Assembly (NCBI GenBank): GCA_905250025.1
Contig: CAJNOJ010000225.1
Location: 1 to 64,000, forward strand
Origin: Adineta ricciae
Lineage: Eukaryota > Rotifera > Eurotatoria > Adinetida > Adinetidae
DNA: 64,000 nt
Direction: 5' to 3'
Below, one piece after another: positions 30,475-42,210 of this stretch (within the stretch, counting starts at the first letter, position 1; each line of letters starts with the position of its first letter). Below the pieces are notes generated by a model that was not told where the DNA came from, made no database searches, and worked only from the letters and a program-made list of their open reading frames with translations. The translations under genes were made by a program, and so were the position numbers.

Positions 30475-33300
30475 AACGGGAAAGACACATTTGAAAAAAT
30501 CTCTCTCGAAGAATTACTTGCTGTTGTGCAACACAAGATGAATGTAGTTGATAGTGCGATAATTGATCAAGAATGTGCTTCGCTTCTCAAACAATCGGAT
30601 ATCGATCAACTAAACCAATTTCTTGATGTTGTTACGATTCAACTAACGAAATCTTCATCAATGACAAGCGACTACAATCTCATCAACAAAATCGTTTCAA
30701 CTCTGATTACCGTTGATACTAAACAACTATTCAAACAGCGTCAACTTATTCAACATCAACTCTTGATTATTCTTCGAGATTATTTAGTTAAATTATTATT
30801 CGAACAGGAACAAATTGCCTTAGTTAATAACATATCAATTTTCTTCCATAATATTTGTTCTTCTACTCTTGTGGGTAATGGAATTGATAAACTCATGATT
30901 TATACACCTTTAGTAAACAAAATCTGCACATTCTTTAATGAGATCGAAAACTATGCTCGAGAAAGTCAACAAATTGAAATAATCAATCATTTAATGCTGA
31001 TTTATCAAAACATACAAATGACTCGTTTGGATACAGGAGATGGCTCAACTTTAGAAGTTTTATTTCTGAATATTTCTACATGTTTTTCTTCAAAGTTTTT
31101 TCTTGAAGCACTTCAAGCTTTATCAACAAATCTACCAAATTTGAACAGTCTTCTCTTCGACACATCTGTCGAATTTCTGTATTGGCAACCTTATGAAGAT
31201 AGTCTGTCACGACGAAACTGTCTATTTACGATCTACAAGGTATTGGTAGGTACAACTGCCGATTTACTATCATCTCCACCACCGATTGAACCCATTGTGC
31301 GACTTGCTCGTCTACTTGCCTTGTTGGTTATGGTTACTGATGGCACAGTTGATGATAAAGATTATTATAATCTCATTGATCATTCAATTTCAATGCTTGA
31401 TCTCGATACAAATGCTACAACAAAACGATTGCTTCTTAATACTTTATGCCATTTNTACAAGGTATTGGTAGGTACAACTGCCGATTTACTATCATCTCCA
31501 CCACCGATTGAACCCATTGTGCGACTTGCTCGTCTACTTGCCTTGTTGGTTATGGTTACTGATGGCACAGTTGATGATAAAGATTATTATAATCTCATTG
31601 ATCATTCAATTTCAATGCTTGATCTCGATACAAATGCTACAACAAAACGATTGCTTCTTAATACTTTATGCCATTTAACATATAACATCGACATGACAAT
31701 ACATATGAAGAACAATTCCTCGCTAAAAGCATCACTAGTAAAATTGAGTGAATCTGAGGATTCGGAAATATCTTTCGATGCATATCGTATTTTAGCTGTG
31801 ATTATGAATGAAGATGATATTAAAGCACTGACGAATACAAGTAAAATTGTTGCGATATTTTATCTGTATTTTATTAGTATGATGAATGATCCAATTCAGA
31901 AAACTGCTTTTCATAGTTTACTTCATAGCCTAAAAAGTAAGTTCTGTTCTGTATTACAAAGGAATATTCAAATCTTTCTGTTAAATGGTTTAGGTTTAGT
32001 ACAACACGATCAGGTTAAAAAGGAACTAATTGAAAAAGATTTCGTTCCATTGCTTATTCAATGTGCAGTGGAAACAAGTTCGATCAAAATTCAACAATGT
32101 GCATTGGAAATTCTACTTTCGCTTTCTTTTTACAAAGACACTTTGAATATGCTAGAGCAAGATACGAAATTTATGACTACGCTAAAAACGCTAAACACCT
32201 CAAGTGAACTGAGCATACAGCGAACCGTTAACCATTTACTTTGGCAATTCGAACAAAAGAACAAAACACTCGTTTCGTCATCGAGTTCCACTTGTAATAT
32301 TATGCTGAGCTATTCACATAATGATAAAAATCTATGCTTTCAAATATACGATCATCTCGTCAAAGATGGATATAATGTCTGGCTTGATCGAGATCAAATG
32401 CATGGAGATACAATGACAGCGATGGCAAATGCTATCGAAAAATCAGAATTTGTCATCATCTGTATGTCGGAAGCATATAAACAAAGTCCGTACTGTCAGG
32501 CGGAAGCACATTATGCATTCGAACGACGTCGAAAGTTGATTCCGTTGGTAATGAAGTCAAAATATAAACCCGATGGATGGTTGGGAATAATTGTTAGTNT
32601 CTGGCTTGATCGAGATCAAATGCATGGAGATACAATGACAGCGATGGCAAATGCTATCGAAAAATCAGAATTTGTCATCATCTGTATGTCGGAAGCATAT
32701 AAACAAAGTCCGTACTGTCAGGCTGAAGCACATTATGCATTCGAACGACGTCGAAAATTGATTCCGCTGGTAATGAAGTCAAAATATAAACCCGATGGAT
32801 GGCTGGGAATAATTGTTAGTGGAAAGATTTACGTAGATTTCACTAAACATCAATTCGATCTAGCTTGTTCAATGCTTAAAACTGAAATCGAAAAGAAACA
32901 GCAAACTGAAAGCATCGCTTCTAAGCCATTAGCAAAAACAACAACTGATTTATCTGCTCCATGTACGTCATCAATAGTTCCTATGAAACTACCACATTGT
33001 ATCGATGTCTGGTCTGCAGATCATGTTCGTTCATTTCTTGTTGCTAACAATTTCACATCACTTTTACCCGTTTTCACTGATTTTAATGGTCAATTGTTAC
33101 ATCAAGCATATATCATGTGCCAACTAAATCGAGAAACTATGTTTCATTCAATGAAGAGCGAAGTCGCAACGTGTGAACATGTTGCGCCACTAACACTCGG
33201 TACTTATCTTCATTTTCTCAATGCCTTGAAGCAGTATATTCCAATATCTAACAGTGATACTGCACAAACACCAGCGTCGATGATTTGCAGTGTTATGTGA
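30475..33300 (+). CDS. Helical-repeat (ARM-like)-TIR-SAM protein
   Basis: The frame begins NGKDIFEKIS after a possible acceptor; the first ATG in it is at 30538. It runs to TGA at 33298-33300. Order: about 580 residues of ARM/HEAT-like helices; a TIR domain (IMLSYSHND, then YNVWLDRDQMHGD, then EFVIICMSEAY, then YCQAEAHYAFERRRKLIPLV, then GWLG...YVDF); a linker; and a SAM-like domain (DVWSADHVRSFLVANNF to LHFLNALKQYI). The Glu in CQAEA sits where NAD+-cleaving TIRs such as SARM1 have their catalytic Glu. SARM1 uses the same modules in the order ARM-SAM-SAM-TIR. Two 221-nt segments are repeated after the Ns at 31455 and 32599; 221+1 is divisible by three, so the frame stays open. The true protein is probably about 775-790 aa. 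Confidence 0.75.
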   Translation, partial: NGKDTFEKISLEELLAVVQHKMNVVDSAIIDQECASLLKQSDIDQLNQFLDVVTIQLTKSSSMTSDYNLINKIVSTLITVDTKQLFKQRQLIQHQLLIILRDYLVKLLFEQEQIALVNNISIFFHNICSSTLVGNGIDKLMIYTPLVNKICTFFNEIENYARESQQIEIINHLMLIYQNIQMTRLDTGDGSTLEVLFLNISTCFSSKFFLEALQALSTNLPNLNSLLFDTSVEFLYWQPYEDSLSRRNCLFTIYKVLVGTTADLLSSPPPIEPIVRLARLLALLVMVTDGTVDDKDYYNLIDHSISMLDLDTNATTKRLLLNTLCHXYKVLVGTTADLLSSPPPIEPIVRLARLLALLVMVTDGTVDDKDYYNLIDHSISMLDLDTNATTKRLLLNTLCHLTYNIDMTIHMKNNSSLKASLVKLSESEDSEISFDAYRILAVIMNEDDIKALTNTSKIVAIFYLYFISMMNDPIQKTAFHSLLHSLKSKFCSVLQRNIQIFLLNGLGLVQHDQVKKELIEKDFVPLLIQCAVETSSIKIQQCALEILLSLSFYKDTLNMLEQDTKFMTTLKTLNTSSELSIQRTVNHLLWQFEQKNKTLVSSSSSTCNIMLSYSHNDKNLCFQIYDHLVKDGYNVWLDRDQMHGDTMTAMANAIEKSEFVIICMSEAYKQSPYCQAEAHYAFERRRKLIPLVMKSKYKPDGWLGIIVSXWLDRDQMHGDTMTAMANAIEKSEFVIICMSEAYKQSPYCQAEAHYAFERRRKLIPLVMKSKYKPDGWLGIIVSGKIYVDFTKHQFDLACSMLKTEIEKKQQTESIASKPLAKTTTDLSAPCTSSIVPMKLPHCIDVWSADHVRSFLVANNFTSLLPVFTDFNGQLLHQAYIMCQLNRETMFHSMKSEVATCEHVAPLTLGTYLHFLNALKQYIPISNSDTAQTPASMICSVM
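31455..31455. other. Single-N assembly join
   Basis: 31456 onward repeats 31234-31454 (221 nt) without visible difference, inside the helical-repeat region of the TIR gene. Confidence 0.95.
32599..32599. other. Single-N assembly join
   Basis: 32600-32820 repeats 32378-32598 (221 nt) with about three differences, inside the TIR domain. Confidence 0.95.
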
Positions 33301-34065
33301 ATTCAAGCGTCGAGTTTTTTCCTCAGTCTTGTAGAACATTGTTTGTTCTATTCCTGTATGAGAATTTCTTTTATTGATTAACAAAGCACTAAGAAACAAC
33401 AGGTAGGAAATACGGTGAAACGTACTCCATCATTGCTTTTTCTCAGAAAAATATACAATGCGAGAACGATATAACAAAGAGGCTTCCATTAAGAGAAAAG
33501 AAATATAAAATTCAACAGAGAACTTCCATATACTCGCATATCGTGATCGATCAGACGGTATCATTTTCCTTTCGCGACACTGAAAATGAGTCTCTTTCGA
33601 TGAATTATATTTGCTGTTACCGATAGCCATAGATGACATTATTAGAGTTTCCAGTTTTCTTCACTCATATATCGTTTTCATAGTGAAATCAGTGCTTGCA
33701 TTAGAATGTGCTACGTACGTATTTACTTTTCCAACGGTTCTCTGAGCAATCCAACAGTATTTTGATGTATCATTCTATTCATCGATATAACGTGAAATAA
33801 GAACATTCACAAATCAACAATCATGGAATCCAAATGTACAAAGTGTTATGCTCTTCAATTTTCACAACTACTTTGTATTCATCATTTCTATTTAAACCAA
33901 ATGATTGACGTCGCTTTTCAATGACGTGATCTCGCGAAATTGCATCGTCAATCAAACCTTCATGAGAAAATCCTATGACAAGATGACGTAGCATTTTCAG
34001 ACCGCCAACAAAAATATCGACGAGTGGTACAGTGCAATCAAGTGAGTATACATCAGTTTCGATAT
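33301..34065. other. 3' flank of the TIR gene with F-box gene 3' exon on the minus strand
   Basis: No separate gene at 33301-33820. From 34065 down to about 33831 the minus strand encodes the last part of the F-box protein (CTVPLVDIFVGGLKMLRHL to LYIWIP), the counterpart of 35310-35560. The block is repeated at 34768-35560 with small indels. Confidence 0.65.
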
Positions 34066-34066
34066 N
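34066..34066. other. Single-N assembly join
   Basis: The sequence jumps from the F-box 3' exon back to the TIR domain (equivalent of 32378). Confidence 0.9.
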
Positions 34067-34767
34067 TCTGGCTTGATCGAGATCAAATGCATGGAGATAC
34101 AATGACAGCGATGGCAAATGCTATCGAAAAATCAGAATTTGTCATCATCTGTATGTCGGAAGCATATAAACAAAGTCCGTACTGTCAAGCGGAAGCACAT
34201 TATGCATTCGAACGACGTCGAAAGTTGATTCCGTTGGTAATGAAGTCAAAATATAAACCCGATGGATGGTTGGGAATAATTGTTAGTGGAAAGATTTACG
34301 TAGATTTCACTAAACATCAATTCGATCTAGCTTGTTCAATGCTTAAAACTGAAATCGAAAAGAAACAACAAACTGAAAGTATCGCTTCTAAGCCATTAGC
34401 AAAAACAACAACTGATTTATCTGCTCTATGTACGTCATCAATAGTTCCTATGGAACTACCACATTGTATCGATGTCTGGTCTGCAGATCATGTTCGTTCA
34501 TTTCTTGTTGCTAACAATTTCACATCACTTTTACCCGTCTTCACTGATTTTAATGGTCAATTGTTACATCAAGCATATGCCATGTGCCAACTAAATCGAG
34601 AAACTATGTTTCATTCAATGAAGAACGAAGTGGCAACGTGTGAACATGTTCTGCCACTAACACTCGGTACTTATCTTCATTTTCTCAATGCATTGAAGCA
34701 GTATATTCCAATATCTAACAGTGATACTGCACAAACACCAGCGTCGATGATTTGCAGTGTTATGTAA
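34067..34767 (+). pseudogene. 3' copy of the TIR-SAM gene
   Basis: It starts within the TIR domain (WLDRDQMHGD) directly after the N at 34066 and runs to TAA at 34765-34767. It carries the Glu of CQAEA and the whole SAM-like domain, with a few replacements against 32600-33300 (for example ELPHC for KLPHC, NEVATCEHVLP for SEVATCEHVAP). It is a contig-start copy, probably an allele. Confidence 0.8.
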
Positions 34768-35309
34768 ATTCAAGTGTCGAGTTTTTCCCCAGTCTTGAAG
34801 AACATGCGCAAATGTAAAACATTATTTGTTCTATTCCTATGTAAGAATTTCTTTTATTGATTAAAAAAGCACTAACGTAAGAAGCGCCAGTTAGGAAATA
34901 TGGTGAAACGTACTCCATCATTGTTTTTTTTTCAGAAAAATAGACAATGCGAGAACGATACAACAAAGAGGCTTCCATTAAGAGAAAAGAAATACAAAAT
35001 TCAACAGAGAACTTCCATATACTCGCATATCGTGATCGATCAGACGGTATCATTTTCCTTTCGCGACACTGAAAATGAGTCTCTTTCGATGAATTATATT
35101 TGCTGTTACGGATAGCCATAGATGACATTATTAGAGTTTCCAGTTTTCTTCACTCATATATCGTTTTCATAGTGAAATCAGTGCTTGCATTAGAATGTGC
35201 AATGTACGCATTTACTTTTCCAACGGTTCTCTGAGCAATTCAACAGTATTTTGATGTTTCATTCTATTCATCGATGTAACGTGAAATAAGAACATTCACA
35301 AATCAACAA

Positions 35310-37907
35310 TCATGGAATCCAAATATACAATGTATTATGATCTTCGATTTTCACAACTACTTTGCATTCATCGTTTCTATTTAAACCAAATGATTGACGT
35401 CGCTTTTCAATGACGTGATCTCGTGAAATTGCATCGTCAATCAAACCTTCATGAGAAAATCCCATGACAAGATGACGTAGCATTTTCAGACCGCCCACAA
35501 AAATATCGACGAGTGGTACAGTGCAATCAAGTGAGTATACATCAGTTTCGATATATGACAAAGATGGAAAACGTTCAACGATTTTCGATCCACACTTCGG
35601 CGGAAGATACGCATAATCTGAAACTAAATTTAGTTGCGTTATTCGACCAAAAGCGAGAAGATGGTAAGGATCGTCGATGAAGTCAGACGAGAAAAATAAT
35701 GAAGTGGGCATAATAAGCTTTGTAACATTGACACATGCTCTAAATTTACAAAAAGAAACAGATCACTGTATAATATTTATTCATAGAGTATATTTGCAAG
35801 AAGTAGACTTACAATAAAACATGTGGTACAACGTATAGTCGTGGTGGGTTATTGGTATGCTCAAATTTCAAAGTCGAAACAGTGGATAAATCAATAAGAG
35901 ATGAAAGATTTTTAACATATTGATATGATTCATTCTCATATGAATGTGTAAAAACTAAACAAAAGCAAACAACAAATAAACATATGACTACTTCATGAAA
36001 GAATTAACAATAATCTATCGATATACATTTGCTTACTTGACTTATAGATGCTTTGGAATAGTTGAGACATATCCAGTAATTCGAAGGATAAGTCTATCGT
36101 AAGAAAATTGACATTTCTAAACGGAATCTTTGAAGATGGTTCAATATTTTGTTTTTCCATATATGTCGGCATATAAAACGTTACTGCATCGTTATGTGAT
36201 TGATATCGGTAGATACTACCATTTGACATATCCGAGGATATTATTTTGACCGTGTTACAACATATATCTACTTCGATCGGACATTTATATCGTGGTGGCA
36301 GATATCTGTAATTCAGTGTGCGCAAAACAATCTGCTCATCTAAACATAACCATACCGTTCAAAATAAAAGTTTTAAAAAATAATCAAAATCACGATCTAT
36401 TTAGAAAATGATCGGAGTCATTCAAAACGGGAAAACAAGAATCCTGTGATGAAATCCACGATGAACGAATAAAACTCATCAGAGATTGTCAACAACTATT
36501 CCATATAGAGCTTTTGTTTTAACTACTATGTATACTTTTATTTCCCCAAAGCATTATAAACATCCTCTCAGCTGTAATTTTTGCAAAAACACCTAGTCTC
36601 TGATGCTCTTGACAGAACTATTCTTACATGTCATCCTTTTCTATAAACAAAAGAACATTGTTTTCACTTTACTTTCCACAGTATCTGACAGATTCGAACG
36701 TAAGTCTATTGTCCCCTTTTATCGTTCACAAACTCAATAAAAGTCATATGATATTCTTTACTTACACGGCATGAATTCTTCAAGGATTTTCCATCGACTG
36801 ACAGCCATATGCCAACTATCATAGTGTTTTTGAAAATAATTGAACGAGTGAAGGATCATGGTCGAATCTACTAATTTCTCACAGATTAGAAAAGACATGT
36901 GAAAATCAAATTTCTTCAGATTTGCCACGTGACTCGTGAATAATCGTTGCCAGCTGTGTCCATCAACTAACAAATCCATATATGATGCATTCATATGGTC
37001 ACTGACGAGATTAACACAAAATTCTTCAAGATTAGGCACACAAGGAAGAATAGAATTCAGTGAACGAACATCAAATTGTGTAAATATCTGCAGTTCCAAT
37101 CTTTTCAATGGCGATATTGTGGATGACTCGTGTTCATTCACTGACAATAAATTTGGAGTACTGAAAAGAAAATGAATATTATCTTGTATCGCATTCATTT
37201 CCATTCCATATACACTTACTTGATATAATTATCTTCTGATTTTGTGGCTTTAAGCATAACATTTAGTTTGCGTAATGCAGTACACATACGAAGAAGAGGA
37301 ATCAAAGAATAGATCGATATCTTCTCTTGTGTTCCATAAAACAGCAATTCCAAATAAGTAAGTTTTGTATTGATGATCATACTTGTGGCTAATTCAGGAT
37401 GGTCATGATGGAAGCGAAGAGTAACCGAACGGAGCGAGGATAGTTCATTTAACACAGTCATTCTGGTAAACGCATCTGCATGAATTCTACATAAGTTACC
37501 TTCATCAGGATTATAAGATTGAACGATATGAAATGAGACCATCTGGGTTTGTAGTCTTAATTTCTCGATAACATTCGTCAGTTTAGACGATGTGTCCATC
37601 GACGAAAATATGCAGGAACGAAGGTTAGGAAAGCTGTGCCGATTAAAAAGATATGCAATCACATTTCTCTGATCATGTATTCTATCACAAACTTGGAGCG
37701 AAATGACTTGATCGGAATGAAAAGTCAGATTATGAGATAGGAACTTAATTTGATGATGACTATATGTAAAATCAATAATTTCAAAATGGATGAAATACGT
37801 GAATTAAGAGAGTTGAATGCCAGAAATAAGTCAAATGCATTTAAGTAATCAAAGATTTCACAAAATAGCTCGTTGGACAAATCTTCCAATTTGAAGCCCG
37901 TTTTCAT
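35310..37907 (-). pseudogene. F-box/LRR-like gene broken by a 19-nt deletion
   Basis: Five minus-strand exons: 37220-37907, 36766-37160, 36037-36339, 35813-35954 and 35310-35739. All have GT-AG borders, and phases agree from exon 1's second half onward. It starts MKTGFKLEDLSNELFCEIF, an F-box; the rest is LRR-like solenoid (SFPNLRSCIF, TALRKLNVML, VPNLEEFCVNL). F-box proteins link substrates to SKP1-CUL1 ligases. Near 37783 this copy lacks 19 nt present at about 54229-54247 in the other copy. The deletion is flanked by TAA and shifts the frame, leading to a stop. The intact form would be about 658 aa. Either a pseudogenised allele or a local error. Confidence 0.75.
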
Positions 37908-40900
37908 TGTATTGTGTGAAGAATTGACAAATATGTATATGAAACAAGGAGCGAGCCGAGGCGTATAACAGTGCAATTGATAACATGACCAATAAATAAA
38001 CAGGGCATTATATTCATGCATGTTCGACGTCAGCCGTCCATATTTCCCAATGTTATGAATGATTGAAACACAATGAAAGAGAAAAAAAATACGACAATGA
38101 TAACTTCTTTGTTTAAAATGGTATTGAACGATAAAATGTGTCAAACAAACAAAAAAAAAAAGAAACGGGCCGGTAGTACAACGGCACTTCTGCACTTTAG
38201 TGACACTATCACATCGCACACACAGTTGTCGTGAGGGTGAAAGGGATGGGTGTGACTAAACTGCAGTTGTACCAAAAGTTTGTTTCGTTGGTTCTAAGCG
38301 ACAACAATTCGCTTCTCTTCCCAATCTAAAAAAAACAAGCTAAAATAATAATTCCGTTTGCATACACATACGTTCACTTACAGGAGGACCATGCGTAAAA
38401 TGCAATAGACCATACCACGCCCGTAGCGAATGACAATATCCCGAACGCAATCCAGAAATATCGATGTTCTCGAAGTTCTTGATGAGCAACTTGAATAAAT
38501 AAACAAATTTCATAGGGAAAATCATCCTAAGCATCAATTGCGACCAATCGTAGCAGCCCAGGTCGAAAAATCCGGTCCGGAACCGACCGTTGCCGGGTTT
38601 ATCCGTACATTTCATGGAAGCAAGATTCCAGATCGGATTCAACCGGTTGAAATCCGCCCGATTCCGGCACTACCCAAACGGAAAAGTGGGGAATCCCATC
38701 AACAACTTCCGTAACATTCCAACGAACCACAACCTCTCGGAAGCTAACAAAACCGAACCAATCCGACAAAATCACTAAACACACGTATCGAGCTGCAATA
38801 AAATGCATGACCGCATACTGCCAAAATCCAAAAAACAACGCTGTCATAATTCATTCTACTAACAGAAACCCCACGAACTCATAACAACCTTCCCCGCATT
38901 TGAAACAAGCCCAGCGTCAATACCAGTGGATTGCATGTTGCAATGCAGGATTCCCAGCGGATTTCGCGCTGGACTGCAATCGGGTTACCAATCCAAGAAA
39001 ATAACTTATACATCTCCAACTAGCTTTTTGGTTATGGATTGCCACGGTGGGTGTCTGGAGTATCTATGGCGTGTAGTTTTTGGGTGAGTTTTGGTAGGAT
39101 GTTTGGTAATAATAGCGGGAAAAAGTTGGAAAAGATGGGAGTGGTAGTTTTATGTTTGCTCACGATTGGTTACGTTTCGCCGGATCAGAAGGTTGCTTGC
39201 CAGTTATGGGCGGTTCTTGGTTTAGAGAAACGGTTGGATACTGGGTGTGGTGCGGGAAGAGGAGGGATTTTCCAGCAAATGTGCGGGAAATTTTTTGGCG
39301 ATTGCAATATTTTTTGTTTCCGTAGGGTTATTTTCTGATCCGGCTGTTTTCTGTGAAATTATTTTAATCGGAATTTCGGGGCATTCCGGTCTGGAACACT
39401 GCTTCAACATTCCTATGGCTTTCCGTCGGGAATCTTTCGGATACGGCGAGAGCGGGTCGGAATGAGCCGGAAAAGGGCTGCCTTCCCTTCGGTACCGATT
39501 GTATCCTGAGGCCAGAACGTTCGTCCTGGGAGTGAACCAGCCCAACGTACGAAAAGCCAGGGCGCTAGCCACAGCGGTTTGATAAATCTTATAAAAACCT
39601 TGAACTAAGTTGACAACAAAAGCGTTTAAAAAGAAAGAGAAATATTTATCCTACTCTTTTTGTTGCAATGGAGTCACGGAAACGGCCTGCATTTCCCAAA
39701 GATTTCATCTAGAGAGACGAGAGAATTAGTTGCAGTTCTCGATGTACCTCTTAGATTTGAACATAATAGTAAGGAAAAGGAGTCGTTAGACATAAATAAC
39801 GCTCGTCAAGGCAGACTCGCTTTACCTTCGACTGATTCTTTTAAAATAAACGACATATAGTGAAATGATTTCTTGAAACGTTTTTTATTTCGAAAAATTG
39901 AAGATGATATTCACATACACAATAACGTTAGTTTTCAGTTAACGATACAAATTCCACAATATGAAAACAAGTTTAGTGACAAAAATAAACCACCTTTACT
40001 CATAACTGCAAACATTTAGAGACTTAGATAATGCTCGCCGAGGCAGAGTGGCTTAGCTCTTCACTGGTTTTCTTTTCATTCCACTCATTTCGTAAAGACT
40101 TTTCAGAAGATATATCAAACCATTCATCTCGCAGTCGGTCGTGGACTCGATATTGGGCATTATATATATAGCCTATACAAAGGGCACGCGTCTTTCTCTT
40201 CGACGCTTCGAAAACAATTAAGCTACTTTAGCAAAATCATAGATGAAGAAGGCTTTCAGATAGCATCTGGCGTTCATTTACTGGAGGTTATGGAAGGAGA
40301 CTCACACAGCTAAATAATATAACGTATTGAATGACTGCTTTCCTGATTCATTCATCCTAAATATCCAATTTGTCAGCTTTAAAGACCGCGATAACTGATC
40401 GGTCAATTTCACAATCCCTCACAGTTATCGATTTGCTTTATCAATCTTCGAATTCTACTCGTGAAGTCACTATCAATGTTGCCTTTTGACTCTCACACAA
40501 GCACACCCCCATATGCAGTATTTGTCGTTATATGACCCTCTCTCCAGACCAGAGAATATCTAATGTGTGCATATGCATATCCATAATATCTTATCGTATC
40601 GGTTAATTTATTGCTGCGGCCAACGTCTGTTTAAGACCTAAGACTCTTTCCCTGGCATATAAAAACTAGGCTCGGTTAACCTTTTAACAACTCCAAACAA
40701 TATTTTGTTAAATTTTGAGCATTTTCGAAAAGAATGTTTTTTTTTACCTTTGACCTTTGGCCCTGCCACAGACAAACTATTTTTTTGTATGACCCTCCTT
40801 TCAGTCGAGGGAATAAAGCTACACAATATCAATACTCACTTGTAGATATTATTTGTATGCATCTACAAGGAAATAAAATATAAGACGAAAGACGTCAAAG

Positions 40901-41034
40901 ATATAATTATTTCCTGCTTGGTAACAATGACTTTTTTCTCATTATTTTTGTTATTATTTTTGTTATTAAAAAGAGCAGAAAATTGTTAAGATATTCTTCT
41001 TTATTTTGTAGAAGATACTCAAATAGTAAAAAAT
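37908..41034. other. Gene-poor stretch with GC-rich core
   Basis: From 37908 to 38273 the sequence also occurs at 54380-54741. From about 38560 to 39570 GC rises clearly over the AT-rich surroundings. 38640-39010 is A/C-rich, then 39030-39300 is G/T-rich. A minus-strand frame at 39222-39572 is open over 116 codons but has no recognisable domain. Nothing convincing was found at 39600-41034 apart from the repeat listed separately. Confidence 0.4.
40340..40815. repeat. 475-bp repeat, second copy at 45673-46150
   Basis: It begins TTCCTGATTCATTCATCCT and ends CCTTTCAGTCGAGGGAAT. The other copy starts directly after the N at 45672 and differs by scattered substitutions and small indels (for example near 40755 versus 46090). 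After the shared end both flanks diverge. Confidence 0.8.
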
Positions 41035-42006
41035 ATGAATATTCAAAGTTCTAACATAACATGGGAATTAGAAGAAACGTCATCTCGATTAAATTTAAAA
41101 CAACGTTTAATAACAATGACATTATTAGCCGCATTTGGTATCCCATTTGTAATTTGTTTTCTATTATTTTATTCGCTTACGAAAAACTTTACTTATCGAT
41201 CGAATAAATCATCATGTTATTTTATTAATTTTAATGAGTAATTTTTCAATCATAACAACTGAATTACCATTTACATTGCATTTTCTTTCATTAGGAAATG
41301 TTCCAACTTTGAATCTTTGCAAATTTTGGATCTTTTGGGATTATAGATCTGAAGCGGTGCCTTTATTTTTAACAATGTATGCTTCAATTGAACGATATTT
41401 ATTAACATTTCATAAACAATTAATATTAAAGTCTAAAAAGATCTTTCATTTTATTCCAATGCCAATTGTTTGTTTATATACAATTGGAATAAATGGATAT
41501 CTTGTTTTATTAATTCCATGTGAAATCGATCATAAAATTTTATTCGAATGTGTTTGTTTGTGGTGGTGCATGTTATTTTTATTATTTCATTTCAAATATT
41601 TATGATACAATTGTTGATGTTATGTTACCACCGTTTATTATTTTAATTTTCAATTTATTAATTCTTATTCGTGTTATTATAAAGAAATAAAATATTTCAT
41701 CAACAGTTGTCGTACCGAATACTTTGAAAAAAAAATCGACGAATGATTTTGCAATTGTTATCGATTAGTTTTTTGAGTTTAGCAACTTGGATACCTTGGT
41801 TTGTGATTATTTTAGGAGAAGATTTTTATGATCCATCATTTGCACACGAGTTTATCGATATTGTTATTCATTATTTACCATATTTTTCAAGTTTTCTATT
41901 TCCACTTGTAGCATTGATTGGCTTGCCCGAAATTCGAGCTGAATTAAAGAAAATTAGCAGACAACAAACAATTGCTTTGAATACAATTAATCCACTTAAT
42001 TTGTGA
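41035..42006 (+). pseudogene. Decayed seven-transmembrane receptor (class A-like GPCR)
   Basis: Fragments in three frames line up as one receptor: TM1 (LLAAFGIPFVICFLLFY); TM2 after a frame change near 41180 (HHVILLILMSNF); a TM3 region ending YASIERYLLTFHK, where ERY replaces DRY; TM4; TM5 after a change near 41590 (DVMLPPFIILIFNLL); and TM6-TM7 after another change near 41700 (LATWIPWFVIIL, LFPLVALIGLPEIRAELKK). At least three shifts and no fitting introns point to a pseudogene. The sequence is unusually AT-rich. Known of the family: plasma-membrane sensing; this copy should not make a receptor. Confidence 0.7.
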
Positions 42007-42210
42007 ACATTTCACAAATAAATCTTCGAACTGAATATATGTACTGAAACTAAAACCAAGTTATTCCTATTTTTACAGAGTTTAGTTTTTTTTCGATATA
42101 TTTTAAAATAAAGCACACTATATGAACATCGATATGCGATTGTCATTTTGCCGAAGGGAGTCAGAAAAAGTAAAAAAGTATGCTTTTGCCGCTTGTCGTT
42201 GCGTTAAAAT

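Noticed and set aside
31234-32820. Duplicated helical and TIR segments as a real tandem-domain protein
   Set aside because: Each repeat starts at an N and is exactly 221 nt long, which fits overlapping contig ends better than two independent domain duplications.
39222-39572. 116-codon minus-strand frame (TLGWFTPRTNVLASGYNRYR)
   Set aside because: The sequence looks locally coding or rRNA-like, but I could not match it to any family or rRNA segment and did not annotate it as a gene.
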